From contig JANTQA010000023.1 in NCBI GenBank assembly GCA_027625915.1, positions 62,001 to 126,000 of the forward strand: DNA of 64,000 bases, written 5' to 3'. The position numbers and the translations under genes were made by a program. Every line of letters begins with the position of its first letter. The stretch's first letter is position 1. Of this stretch, positions 23,374 to 34,599 are shown piece by piece. The stretch comes from Anaeramoeba flamelloides. Its lineage: Eukaryota; Metamonada; Anaeramoebidae. The notes below the pieces were generated by a model. The model saw only the letters and a program-made list of their open reading frames with translations, did no database searches and was not told the origin of the DNA.

Positions 23374-24416
23374 GATATGGGTAATTCAATGTTATAAAAA
23401 ATGATAAAAAAATAAGAACAAAAATTTAGAAAATTAAAAAATACAAATGAATTAAAATATTCAAAAAAAAATTATTTATTAAGGAATCATTAAAAATTTA
23501 CATTTCAAATTTTTTTTTTTTTTTTTTTTCGATTTTAATTTGATTTTTAAATGTTAAAAGTTATTATCAAGGGTAAGTAAATTAAGATATCAAAATATCA
23601 TAAAAATCTAAGACGATGACACCACCCTTAAAAACAAATCGCTTTTGATAAAACCATAACTAATTTTTACGTTTTACAATATCTGTAAAACGAAAAATAG
23701 ATTTTCTATTCCTTTAAGTTTTGTTTCTAGTCTTATGAACCCTTATTACTTACAAGAATGATCAAAAAATTTTTTTATCCATATTCTGATCGTTTTTCAT
23801 GTTTGCACATTGTTTAGACTGTTGTAAGGTAAAGTGAAAAATCATACATTTTGCACAATATGTAAAAAACAAATTGTTTGTTTATCTCCATAAATTAAAA
23901 TACACAAAAATATAACACAAACAAAAGCAAAAAAAACCTTTTTTTTTTTCTTTATTTTATCAAGCAATTCGAATTAAAAATCAAGTGTTGTTCTTGTAGT
24001 TTTTGTAACTTCATTTCAATTTTTCTCTCCTTTTCAACTTTTTGTTTTTTTCTAAAGTGTATTTGATTTGGTGATTGTTGTTGCTTCTTTGATTTTATTT
24101 TGGTTTCTGTGGTTTCTGTGATTTCTGTGATTTGCTTTTTCCTTTTCCATAGTTTCTTTGATTTATTTTACCAGTCACATATCTTAATGTTGATTAAACA
24201 TTGATCCTTTCCTGCATCTTGTAACGTATTACTTATTGTCTTTAAAATGCATTTATTTCAGAGCCACACATATTAATATTGAACAAAACTTTTTCGATCC
24301 TTCATGAGTCTTGTTCCGTTTTACGCATTTTTACAGATTGTTTTTTTTTTATTTTTTTTCTTTTCTTTGAATTAGTGTAACTTTAATTCTATTCTAGATT
24401 TTGATAAATTTTACAA
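23374..24416. other. AT-rich stretch with faint direct repeats
   Basis: Two diverged direct copies of a roughly 65-bp segment lie near 24171 and 24260 (CACATATCTTAATGTTGA... and CACACATATTAATATTGAAC..., each continuing to a CTTGTWMCGTWTTAC-like end). There is no gene. The region could belong to the upstream regulatory area of the SET gene. Confidence 0.3.
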
Positions 24417-24777
24417 CCAATTTATTCAACCTGTGAATTTTTCTTTCATTACAAATTATAACATGAAAGAAAAAAAAAAATGATTGAAGCAATTTTTCTT
24501 TATTTCCTCATGTCGTAACAATAATTTTGTTTTGGTTCAACTTGTAAGGTTTATTTCTGAAACTTTGAAAAAATTCTTTGCTTTGAACTCCTTTAAACTT
24601 TTATTAGAGTCGATCTATTCAACTTGTAAATTCTTTTCATTATCAAGTATAAGTTGAATGAAAAAGAATTTTTTTTGTTACAACAAGATGAAAGAAAGAA
24701 AAAATGCTTTAACATTTTTTTTGTTCGTCTATTATTAACTTACAAAAGTGAATACAAATTCACAGGTTGAATAAATT
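24417..24777. mobile_element. Inverted-repeat element with 24-bp ends and an internal third copy
   Basis: CCAATTTATTCAACCTGTGA + ATTT at the left is matched exactly in reverse complement at the right (AAATTCACAGGTTGAATAAATTGG region). A diverged third copy (CGATCTATTCAACTTGTAAA) lies in the middle at about 24611. No flanking duplication is obvious. It ends about 490 bases before the SET gene start. Confidence 0.5.
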
Positions 24778-25265
24778 GGCTGTTTGTTTCTTTTTTTGTT
24801 TGTGAAAACCATTTTAAGCAAAATTACAAAATCTCACCATCTTCAATACCAAAAAGTAACTTTTATAAATACTGTTTGTTTTTTTTCTTGTAATTGTATT
24901 TAAATGTCTTCATAATTTATATTTTTAATCTATTGTTAAACAAATCATTTCATTTTTAATATTATTTCCTATTTTTATTTATCGTTAAAATTTTACTGAG
25001 ACTCTTTTTTTTGAGTAATTTTTAGGACTAGTCAAAGTTTACCAACCAAATCCTTTTCAATGATTTATTTTCAAACAATCTTTCCAAGGTTTGAACAAAG
25101 GACGAAATAAAAAAAGAATAATTTTGATGAAAGTTTTGGAATTTCTTGTGTAAAAAGTTGTACCAACTTAAAGGGAATTGAAAAAAGTAATTTGAAAATT
25201 AACCTTTTATTTGATTCTTGAGAATATTCGAAATATTTTTTTCATTTTTTTTTTTCTTTTCCAAT
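24778..25265 (+). promoter_or_regulatory. Upstream region of the SET-domain gene
   Basis: T-rich sequence without competing open frames precedes the ATG, including a T run of 11 just upstream of the start (25245-25255). Long T runs before start codons are common upstream elements in AT-rich amoebae. No defined core-promoter motif can be assigned. Confidence 0.25.
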
Positions 25266-28200
25266 ATGAATAATAATTTTCAAATTATCATTAATGCAAC
25301 TCAAAATAGTAGAATAAGATACGATCTAAAATCAAAGAACCAAAAACAAATCAACATTAAAGGGCTAGGAACCTTTAATTTTACGCAAGAAGGATCATTG
25401 ATATTAATATTTCTAAAAAAGAATAAAACAAATCAAAAGACAGAAAAAATCTCATTCATTCACCAAAGCAAAGATTCTGATTTCAAGTATATTCAAAAAG
25501 AAATTGAATGGATAAAACAAGAAAATAATTTTCCGAATTCCAAGAATATACCCACCAATAAAACAAATGGAAACCAAGACAAGAACAATAACAAGAACAA
25601 GAACAGTAGCGATACAATTGAATATTCGTTATCTATTTATCATAATGCCATCATTAGTAAAAAAAAAGAAGAAGAAAGTCTTGTCAAAAAAATCAAAGAA
25701 GAGTTCGATAAAAAACAAGCTGGAGAAATCAAAGTAGAACTGAAAGTACTAAAATCTAAATTCCTTTTTCTGACATTAGAAGGTGATAGGATTGATATGT
25801 CTCAAAAAAACGAGAAATTAATACATTTAATTGAACCTGTATATAAAATCAATCAAGGTATTATGTATCTTAATACAGTCTTTAATCATAACCAAAGTGA
25901 AATAAAAAGAAACACAAAACCAATTCTTCAATTTAATGAAATGAGGTGGACTTTTAAAACAAACAAACTAAATTCTGATGCAAAAAAAATATATGATTTA
26001 CTCAAATTAAACGAAAACCATTTAACTCAAAATATAATTTTAAAGAAATTAAAAGGGTATAAAACAAGTGAAGTAATAAACTTTACAAAGGTAAACAATT
26101 TGGAGACCATCTCAAACATCTTTTTTGATCTTTATAATAAGGAGATAAATAATTTTAATTTTACGAAGAAAACACAATCATTAAATATAATTAATTATTA
26201 TTTTCCAATTTTTTATTCATTATGTGACCAAGACAATTATGTCAATGCTTGGAGTAATATCCTAAATTTTAAATCAGAAAATAAAATTAAAAAATGGTTT
26301 GATAATAATACCAAAATTAATGTAATAGTGAATAATATTACCAATTTATTTCAACTTAAATCTAATAATAAGAAGAAAGAGAACAATCAGAATCAAAATA
26401 ACAACAACAACAACAACGACAACGACAACAACATTAACATCAACGACAACAACATTAACATCAACGACAACGACAACAACAACAACAACAACAACAAAAA
26501 CAAAAACAACAACAACAACAACATAAATAACCATAATAATCATAACATTCTAAATATAAATAAAGAAACTAGTAGCATGAATAAAAATAATAATACTGTC
26601 TCTACAAATAATAATGAAGAAATTTTCAAAATTGAAAGACTCGAAATTGTCAAGATCAATGTGAAAGAAAATAATCAACAAGGCAATGCACATAGTATAT
26701 ATAAATCTTTCTTAATAAATAGTAATGTGTCATTTTCAAATTTGCGAATTGAACCATTAAAAACAATCCAGTATTTACAAAATTATGATGATTTATCAAA
26801 GGGCCAAATTAAGGAAGTAGCAATTCGGGATTTTGAAAAAATGATTGGCAGTAACTTTAAATATACAATTGGAACAATCTTGAATTATAATAATCTTTCT
26901 AATGAGATCAGGAAACAATTAAAAAACAATACACAAAATTCGCATTTTCTTAAAGAATTTAAAAAATTATTATATTACCAAGAAAATAAGAAATTAGTAG
27001 TATGTAATATGGGTAACAAATTAGGTCATGGGGTATTTGCAAAAGAAGATATTGAAGTTGGTACGTTATTATCAATGTACAGTGGGGAATTAAAACCTTA
27101 TAAAAGAAATTCAGATATTGATTATAATTTAACTGTTGATTTACAAAAAGGTAATAATGAATCTGACGATCATTATGAAATTACATCATCAAGGCATGGA
27201 TGTATTTCAAGATTTTATCAGCATTTGCCAAATTCATATGAAAACGATTTAAATAATATGATTGAATTTCTTAAAGTGAATAAAAATGATACAATAAACA
27301 TTAAAAAAAAATTGAATTTGTTTCGTAATATATTATTTGCTTATGGCATCACATCAATTATTGAACAGAATTTATTACTACACAGTATCTCAATTGCAAT
27401 GAATAGCAATAATCATTCATTTTTAACTAATATCTTAAAAAAAATTATTACAAGTAGTGGTAATTACCAAGACTGTGATAATGTCCATTATTATTATTAT
27501 AATAATTTGAAATTCCAGCAAACAAAGCTTTCAAACCCTAATAGGAATAAGAATAAGAAGGGAAAGTACAGTAGGGATGGAATTTCTATTGAACATTTAA
27601 AAAAGGAAATGGTTGCTACAAGTAATATTATACATGCGAATATAATATATAATAATAAGCCATATATCATATTTATGAGTAAAAAAAAAATCTTAAAAAA
27701 TGAAATTATTGGATTTTCTTACGGTTTAGGTTATTGGTTAAAGAAAAAGATGTTACCAGAACTATTTTTTAGAAATGGGAATGTCATACCTAAAAAATTA
27801 TATAACTATAAGCAATTGATATTTAAAATTAAAAATAATGTCATTGATAATAACAATTCTCTCCCTCAAAGAATGTGTATGTTGCTGGATATAGAATCTT
27901 TTAAATTCTTTTGTAAAAAAAAAACACCTGTTCTTTTTAGTAAAGATGGGAAACCAAAATCCGTTTTTAAATTGAAAAAAATGATGGTTAAATACAACAT
28001 ATTACCAGCTTATCATGGAAATTTGAGATTATGTAGGAGGAAATATAAAACAAATGAATTTAAATATTTTACCGAAAGAAACCGTATGATCGTATTCACT
28101 CTACAATTCTATTTTCCAAAAGATATAGAATTTGAAATATATTTTTCATCACCCTTTAAAATTGAAAACAATTATAGTATAATTAGAAAAAAAATATTTT

Positions 28201-28517
28201 TGTCTCAAAATCCAGATCCAAATTACGACATTAATATTTTATTGAAATTTAAATCCAAAAATAGACTTCAACAATTAACCAACTTATTAGGTACACATAT
28301 ACCAAGTTTTTGTACAAAATTTCGTGTTGTTAATGAAATTGTGATCTATCAAATTATAAAAAATGTGAAACCTTTGGCTTTATTCCTTAATATGTTGATG
28401 CAAAATAAACAAAAGATCAAAAAATTTTTTAATACAAATTTAAATCAAGATCAAATTGATCCTGAAAATGATTTAATTATGATTGATTCCAATGATAATC
28501 AAATTGATAAGATCTAG
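25266..28517 (+). CDS. SET-domain protein with Asn-rich insert (putative lysine methyltransferase)
   Basis: This is an uninterrupted 1083-codon frame ending in TAG and the only long intact gene here. I chose the ATG at 25266 (MNNNFQIIINATQ) because the frame upstream of it lacks an ATG and is a T run. Residues 1-365 are an unrecognised Lys/Asn-rich region. Residues about 365-450 are an Asn/Asp/Lys low-complexity tract built from AAC and GAC codons. The SET fold starts near 576: GHGVFAKEDI and GTLLSMYSGEL (587-610) match the SET N-terminal block. A long insert follows. The C-terminal block runs from HAN (about 790) through YIIFMSKKKILKNEIIGFSY to GLGYW (to 823), matching the usual PN...F...DI..GEEL..YG. 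The HSC of the catalytic NHSCxPN loop is not conserved, so activity is uncertain. Residues 824-1083 are unrecognised. SET proteins transfer methyl groups from S-adenosylmethionine to lysines, usually in chromatin. No intron is visible. Confidence 0.85.
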   Translation: MNNNFQIIINATQNSRIRYDLKSKNQKQINIKGLGTFNFTQEGSLILIFLKKNKTNQKTEKISFIHQSKDSDFKYIQKEIEWIKQENNFPNSKNIPTNKTNGNQDKNNNKNKNSSDTIEYSLSIYHNAIISKKKEEESLVKKIKEEFDKKQAGEIKVELKVLKSKFLFLTLEGDRIDMSQKNEKLIHLIEPVYKINQGIMYLNTVFNHNQSEIKRNTKPILQFNEMRWTFKTNKLNSDAKKIYDLLKLNENHLTQNIILKKLKGYKTSEVINFTKVNNLETISNIFFDLYNKEINNFNFTKKTQSLNIINYYFPIFYSLCDQDNYVNAWSNILNFKSENKIKKWFDNNTKINVIVNNITNLFQLKSNNKKKENNQNQNNNNNNNDNDNNININDNNININDNDNNNNNNNKNKNNNNNNINNHNNHNILNINKETSSMNKNNNTVSTNNNEEIFKIERLEIVKINVKENNQQGNAHSIYKSFLINSNVSFSNLRIEPLKTIQYLQNYDDLSKGQIKEVAIRDFEKMIGSNFKYTIGTILNYNNLSNEIRKQLKNNTQNSHFLKEFKKLLYYQENKKLVVCNMGNKLGHGVFAKEDIEVGTLLSMYSGELKPYKRNSDIDYNLTVDLQKGNNESDDHYEITSSRHGCISRFYQHLPNSYENDLNNMIEFLKVNKNDTINIKKKLNLFRNILFAYGITSIIEQNLLLHSISIAMNSNNHSFLTNILKKIITSSGNYQDCDNVHYYYYNNLKFQQTKLSNPNRNKNKKGKYSRDGISIEHLKKEMVATSNIIHANIIYNNKPYIIFMSKKKILKNEIIGFSYGLGYWLKKKMLPELFFRNGNVIPKKLYNYKQLIFKIKNNVIDNNNSLPQRMCMLLDIESFKFFCKKKTPVLFSKDGKPKSVFKLKKMMVKYNILPAYHGNLRLCRRKYKTNEFKYFTERNRMIVFTLQFYFPKDIEFEIYFSSPFKIENNYSIIRKKIFLSQNPDPNYDINILLKFKSKNRLQQLTNLLGTHIPSFCTKFRVVNEIVIYQIIKNVKPLALFLNMLMQNKQKIKKFFNTNLNQDQIDPENDLIMIDSNDNQIDKI
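26397..26525 (+). repeat. In-frame AAC/GAC trinucleotide tract
   Basis: Repeats of AAC with GAC and ATT/ATC variants code for runs of Asn, Asp and Ile inside the SET-protein gene. Two 24-base units (about AACATTAACATCAACGACAA + CAAC) are repeated in tandem. This is a likely length-variable site. Confidence 0.8.
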
Positions 28518-29217
28518 GTTAGATTAAGATTTGGACTTTGAAAAAATTATTCTTTTTCATTTTCATTTTTATTTTTTAAATTGATATTTTATTTAATTTT
28601 AATGAATATTATGAACTCGGTATAAAGTTGGATCAGAATAAAAATCAAATAAATGAATCTTTCGAAAAACTTTTTTTTTTTTTTTTTTTATTTTTTTTTT
28701 TTTTAAAAAATATTTGGGTAATATGTCTTAACGTACAGGTACAATTCATTTTCTATTTAAGGGATTAGAACCATATTTAATATTTTATTGAATTTTTTAT
28801 TCAAATCCAAAATGGATCAGAAATCTGGACTTGTTAGAAAGAGTATAACTCATCTATTCTGAACCTTCAAACTACTTGTTGCATTTTTAAGTCAATTAAA
28901 CAAAAAAATTACATTAAATCAAAAAGCCATAACAGATTATTCAGTTAACATATACTTTTATCCTGTTATACATTTGCGAAATATTAATTAATAATATCCC
29001 CTTCTTATATAATCTGGCATGATTATTATAATAATCATTTCTTTCTTTTTTTTTTTTTTTAAATCTCTTTAAAATATCAAAAAATAAAACAAAACTTCAA
29101 TATAAAATGACAATTTTATTACTACTTTAATAAAAATCAATAATGAGATATAGCTGTATCAGCTGTGATAATGTAACGTATATGTTTTCACATTTTTCTT
29201 ACAGAGGATAATGGAAT
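28518..29217. other. 3' flank of the SET gene
   Basis: It contains T runs (28672-28704, 29049-29060) and A-rich sequence, with no gene or matched repeat. The polyadenylation signal cannot be singled out because AATAAA-like strings are everywhere. Confidence 0.35.
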
Positions 29218-29218
29218 A

Positions 29219-29418
29219 CAGTCAGTCCCAATTTTAAGGCACAAACTTTGATGGAGAAATAAGTAACAGAAAAAATTTCAAATTAAGGCACAGTTCTTTG
29301 AATTCTAGTAAAATCAATTGAGAAATCTCAATTTTGTAAAAAAATATGCTTTAATTTGAAATTTTTTCGGTGACTTATTTCTCCATCAAAGTTTGTACCT
29401 TAAAATTCGGACTGACTA
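29219..29418. mobile_element. CAGTCAG MITE, copy 4, divergent
   Basis: A palindrome of about 200 bp opening TACAGTCAGTCCCAATTTTA and closing with CGGACTGACTATC. The outer motif (TTTTAAGGCACAAACTTT) and the inner one (CAAATTAAGGCACAG) are kept. The middle of each arm is replaced by GATGGAGAAATAAGT, which matches between the arms. The right TA has decayed. It is an older copy or a sister subfamily. Confidence 0.8.
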
Positions 29419-29420
29419 TC

Positions 29421-30839
29421 ATTGAAAAAAAAAAAAAAAATGTGATAAGATATATCGAATGAGTCAAAAAGGGACTTAAAACTATAATAATGTGATAGTT
29501 AAGGGTAGTGTAATGTTGTAAAAAAAAAAAAAAATTCCAAAAAATCAATATTTTCAACGATGATCAAAAAATCAATAGTTTTAGTTTAAGGCTAATTGGG
29601 GGTTTGTAGTATTTTCAACTTTTAGGAATTTTTTAATAAAAAAGAATAATTATATTGTTTTAACAATAGTAAAAGTATATATTTTTAAATTATTTCATTC
29701 AGTGTACGTATTCTTAATTATTGTTCATCACAATATTAAAAGTGCCTACATAAAGTATTTTTTTTTTTTTTTTTTTTTTTTAAATTTGTTTTTTCATTTT
29801 TTCCTTTTCTTTAAATATAATTTTGTCTGCATTCTTTAAAAACAATAAGTACTCTTTTTTTGGTTTAATATGGACCCTTTTAAGAATAACGAAACGATAT
29901 ATAGATATATAATATATATATATAGAAACCGGTTTTCAAAATTAGGGGAGATAAATTTTGAATATTAATAACAAAAATATAAATATAATATATCCCTAGT
30001 AAAAATAGAAAATATCAAACTTCATCTAAATAAATTATAATTGTTTTTGAATTACAAATAAATGTATGGAGATAATAAGTTAAAGATTCAATTTAAATTT
30101 TAGAAGAGAAAAAAATGGTAACAAAAATCATGGAATTTTGAAAGCAATATGGGTTATTAAATGTTATATTTTGAATATTTTTGAATTCCCCTTTCTTAAA
30201 ATTATGAATTTCTTTTTTAAACAGTATAACATCAATTGTTTATAACCATATAGTTTTTAACTTTTTTCCCAAATGAATTTAAGGTATTCATAATTTTTTG
30301 ACTAATTTATATTTTTTTTCACTTGAAAAAACAAGTTTTATTTAATTGAATATGATTTAAGAAGTTAAAAGTGGTTCATAATGTTTTTAAAAATAAATTA
30401 AATTATATAGATTTTTATTATTTTTTTTTCATTTTAATAACACAATATTAATAATAATATTTATTTTAAAAATCATAAATTATCATTTATCAATAGAATA
30501 TTTACGACAATTTTTGAAAAATATCTTATTATTGTTATTTTATTCCTAGAATTAAACTTGTTTATTATAATTTTACCAAAGTATACTTTATTTTGGTTTT
30601 GTTTGATAAAAAATATTTAAAAAAAGAATTTATAAAACAAATTTGTTAAAAAAATGTTTTGGAAAATAATAATAAATAGTTATGTTGTCAAAAATTCAAG
30701 GTTTTAAATTTATTGGATTCAAACAAATTAAAAACTTGTAGAATAATCTAGATGAAATTCCATTAATTTTAACACATTTATAACTTTTGAAAATAAAAAT
30801 AATAAAACTATATGTGTATTGAATTTTAATTTAGTTTTG
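29421..30839. other. AT-rich stretch, nothing recognised
   Basis: It has a T22 run near 29759, a short (TA)n near 29900-29925 and long A/T-only segments. There is no open frame of note and no matched repeat. Confidence 0.4.
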
Positions 30840-31830
30840 ATTGATAGACTATTTCGTTTATGGGAGTTTGTGTTTAGTTTACTTTTTCCTTTTTCTGGTG
30901 ATGTGATCTGTTGAGTTCGATCTGAATTTTTTTAGATGGTTGTTTTTAAGTTTCTTAAACATTAAAGACAGAGTCAACTAGTTGACGGTTTTGAAGAATT
31001 TGATCAATATTTAATTGTTGTGAAATTTCAGTTAATTTACTAATACTGATTTTTTGTTTGGCTAGTTGTTTTTTATATATTTTAATTTTGTTTTTTTTGT
31101 TTAGTTTTTCATTGTATTTTTGAAGTTATATGTTTTTATTAGGTAATATTGATTTTCGTTGATTGTGATTTGTTTTTGTTGTGTATTGAATTAAAAAAAA
31201 GTTTGATGGAGTTTGGAGTTAATTGTATATTATGGTAGTGTTGATTTTTTGTGATAATATTTATGTAATTTGAATTGTGTAATTTAATTTTTGTTTTAAA
31301 TTTTGTGTTTTTGTTTTAGTGTTGTGAAGTATTTTTGTTGATTTAATTTCGTGTTTTTGTTATTGTAATGTTTAATGATATGTTGAGGATATTGTTGAAA
31401 TGTATTTTGAAATTTATTTGTTATTGTTATTTTGTTGAGATGGTGATTTTGTTTTGGTGTTTTATGTGGTGTTGATTTTTTCAGTAGGCCATCTAAAGAT
31501 GGCCTATCATTTCTACTAAAGTAGAAATGAATTTAAATTATTTTTTAATTAAAATTGTAAAAAAAAAATAGAATATAATAAAAAACTTCCAAAACTTTTT
31601 CTAAAATATACTGTACCCGAACCAAAAATATCAAAAAACCAGAATATTTTTTTAAGATCAAACCAATCAACCACAAAAATTCGGACCAATAGATCAAAAT
31701 AGAAAATATTTGCAAAAATTGTTCAATATAACAATTTTTTTTTATTTAATATAGTCTTAAAAATTCTCAAAAACAATTTCCAAAGTTCTAATCCTACTCA
31801 AAGAGTATATTATTAAAAGAGAAAGTCATA
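30840..31830. repeat. Twin-hairpin repeat, copy 2
   Basis: A GT-rich arm (30840-31486) leads to the 43-bp core at 31487-31529 with both hairpins perfect. An A+C-rich right arm (31540-31820) aligns with 37380-37660 (shared CTTCCAAAA, ACCAAAAA, TCAAAATAGAAAATATTT, AATTCTCAAAAA, TTTCTAAAGTTCTAAT-like blocks). The sharp change from G+T-rich to A+C-rich on the plus strand falls at the hairpins. Confidence 0.6.
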
Positions 31831-32214
31831 ATTCCTTTGCATGAATTGTTCTGATTTGTGGTTACAATTTGTAAATTCAAGAATCTCGATGTTCAATATT
31901 CATAAATACAGGATCTTTAAAAGTTAGAGTCGATTATCAAGAATGTTTGAAAGGATCTTCATTTTTCGAGCTTAATAATCATGATTATTTTTCTTTTTCA
32001 TTTTTAGGTTTCTAAATAAGGGTGTTTCCAGTTTACTTGTCTCAAATTTTGTTATTTCGAGTTCATGAAAATGAAAAAAATGAAATTTTGATCCAAATTG
32101 TAATATATCTTACAAAAATGTCACTTCATAATTTGAAAGATGATTTAGATTAAAATCCCTTTAAAACAAATTTAGGAATTGGAAATAAATTCGTTAAAAG
32201 TTCACATTTGATTT
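31831..32214. other. Spacer between two twin-hairpin repeats
   Basis: Mixed AT-rich sequence. No gene, repeat or terminus is recognised. Confidence 0.35.
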
Positions 32215-32810
32215 GTTTATTGTAATTTGCATTATTTAATGTGTTTTTTAGTTTTGTTAATATTACTGTTTGGAGAGTTTTGATTTTTAAATTGGAGTTT
32301 TTATTAAATTGTTTTATTTGTAGTTTTAATTAATGATTTGTTGTTTTGTTTTTAGTTTATTTGTGATGAATTTTATCTTTCGTTCCTATTGTATTTTTTG
32401 GTTATTGTTTGTGAAAAAGTTTTTATGAGTATTTTGTTTGATTAATAAATATTTTGTGAGTTGTTTTGTTGATAGAGTGTTATATTTTGTGTAATAGTTG
32501 ATTAGTAGATGAATGAAAATTGAAGATGAAAGTTATTTTTATTTTATTATGAGTGTATGATTTAAAGACTTGATAGTTGTAATTTATTGTTTTTGGTTAT
32601 TGTTTTTGAATATATTGTTTAGAAGGCCATCTAAAGATGACCTTTCATTTCAACTCAAGTAGTAATGAGTTTATTTATATATGCAAACGATCAAAATGAA
32701 AGAGTAAAAATTTATATTCTCTCTCTCAAACGTTCAAAGATCCTAAAAATAAAAATTTTTTTGAATTAAGGTACCGACTTGAAATTATTTAGAAATGATC
32801 TAAAAAAATA
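32215..32810. repeat. Twin-hairpin repeat, copy 3, decayed
   Basis: A GT-rich arm is followed by the 43-bp core at 32625-32667. Here the first hairpin carries one mismatch and the second carries changes that are not compensated on the other side of the stem. The right arm is A-rich but only weakly similar to copies 2 and 4. Confidence 0.5.
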
Positions 32811-32924
32811 AACTTGTTGATTAAAGTTGATAATTCAGATAAAGTAATAAATCTGAAAAAACATAAAATTTTCGAAAAAATGAAAAAATCTGTAGGAGTT
32901 TCCAAAATGATGAAATAAAGAAGT

Positions 32925-33260
32925 TCGGAAAATAAATTGTATTGGAAAATTTGTTGATATTCCGACACCAATTGTTGATCGATCAAATGTAAAGATATCA
33001 CCAACTCATTGTATGTGGATTTTTCTATTCAACAAATTTAACATTAATCTTCTATCATTAAATCGAAAAAAAATTTTCGATCTCTAATAAAACAAATTAC
33101 TAAAATGATAAAAAGCGAAATGTATATAAAATAATATATACAAAATATGAATTTTCATATTTTGTAAAAGAAAATTATTTTCAAATTGCATGTAAAATAT
33201 AAGATTTTTATTATTCCAATTGTTTTAAATTTTGTACAAATTGTTTGTATATATATTTAA
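32925..33260. repeat. GATCGATCAAAT dispersed repeat, copy 2
   Basis: It contains CACCAATTGTTGATCGATCA, a GATATCACCAACTCATTGTA block, CAACAAATTTAACA and a TTTCGATCTCTAATAAA block. These are in the same order as 45725-46065 and, more weakly, 4690-5060. It directly follows twin-hairpin copy 3. Confidence 0.5.
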
Positions 33261-34047
33261 ATCTTGTTAGGTAAATATGTCTGAATTCTTTATGTACCTA
33301 ACCCAAAGGTTTCTTTTCTAATAAAAAAAATTTAAAATAATAGATATATTTACGCACCTAAAATAATAGGTGCAAAATTACCTATACTCTCTAACCCCCC
33401 CGAAGGGGGCTTTTTTTCCTATACCCTAGTTTATGATATTAGACGATTGAAAGTAAATTGATTTAAAATAAGAAACTGTTATTTTTTTTAAAGAAAAATT
33501 ACGATTTAATACACTCAAATTCAACATTTTAAAAGTAATAAGCGTAAACTAAAATTCAATCAAATAAAATATATTCGACATTAAAGTATTCATTTTGGAT
33601 GATTATAAAATGATTTCTGAGTAAAAAAAATACAAAAAAATTCTAATACGGAATATTGTTTCATTGAATTTTTAACAATTATGTTGGCAATTGAAAATAT
33701 GATGTTTGATTTGTTTAAAAGAGCGTTTGGTGGTTGGTTAATCTCTTAAATATTTATTCAGTTAGATATACGTAGAATAATATGTATTTATTTTTTAGAA
33801 TTATTTTGTATTTCGTTTTTTAATGTATTTTTGATGATAAATGTTAATTTTTATTCTGGTTATGGATTTTTTGATAATCAATGGGTATTCTTTAATATTG
33901 GTTCATTTATGTATTTTTTTATTTTTATGAGTGCTAATTATTCGCATATTGAATTATTTTGTATTTTATAACGAAACTAAAATTTGAATTTATTTTAATT
34001 TCATAGTAGTTTTGGACTTACAGTTAATAATTTTAATTATTATATAA
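33261..34047. other. AT-rich stretch with a GC hairpin followed by T7
   Basis: At 33395-33417 the run CCCCCCCGAAGGGGGC is followed by seven T. This has the shape of a bacterial intrinsic terminator on the plus strand and is the only strongly GC-rich hairpin in the window. No gene precedes it. The rest is AT-rich with repeated CCTA/TAGGT words nearby. Confidence 0.4.
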
Positions 34048-34200
34048 CCTTAGCACCCCGTATTTGCCTAAATTTCATCAAGTTTTTTAAATTAGAGTTA
34101 AAATGATATTGATCTACTAATATATTAATTTTCTTATTTGTCTTTAATCCAGATTTGAATTATAATAAAAAGTCAAAATAGTTCAAGGATAAAGCAGTTA

Positions 34201-34599
34201 CAGTCAGTTTCACTTTTAAGGCACAAACTTTCAACGAAATTTAAGGCACAAAAAAAATCTCAAATTAAAGCACAATTTTTTGGAATTTTAATTTTCACAA
34301 ATTATTTTACAGTCAGTTTCACTTTTAAGACACAAACTTTCTACGAAATTTAAGGCACAAAAAAATTTTAAATTAAGGCACAAAATTTGGAATTTTTTTT
34401 TTTTACAATTTATTTTTACTAGAATTTGGATTTTGTGCTTTAATTTGAGATTTTTTTTGTGTCTTAAATTTCGTTGAAAGTTTGTGCCTTAAAAGTGAAA
34501 CTGACTGTACTAGAATTTGAAATCATGTGCCTTAATTTGAGATTTTTTTTGTGCCTTAAATTTCGTAGAAAGTTTGTGCCTTAAAAACGAAACTGACTG
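34201..34599. mobile_element. CAGTCAG MITE, copy 5, split by another copy
   Basis: The outer element runs from CAGTCAGTTTCACTTTTAAG to CTGACTG with TA at 34199-34200 and 34600-34601. A second complete copy occupies 34310-34507. Removing the inner copy and one TA leaves a normal 199-bp MITE, so the outer one was whole when the inner one landed in its loop. Confidence 0.9.
34310..34507. mobile_element. CAGTCAG MITE, copy 6, nested in copy 5
   Basis: A complete 198-bp palindrome with CAGTCAG and CTGACTG ends and TA duplications (34308-34309, 34508-34509). All three internal motifs are visible per arm. It is younger than the copy it interrupts. Confidence 0.9.

Noticed and set aside
26346-26543. 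Reverse-strand Val-rich frame under the SET gene
   Set aside because: It is the shadow of the AAC/GAC trinucleotide tract of the SET gene.
31487-31529. Twin-hairpin core as protein-coding (reverse strand FSRNDRPSLDGL)
   Set aside because: The frame holds a stop in copy 3 and breaks soon after the core in others, so the conservation is at DNA level.
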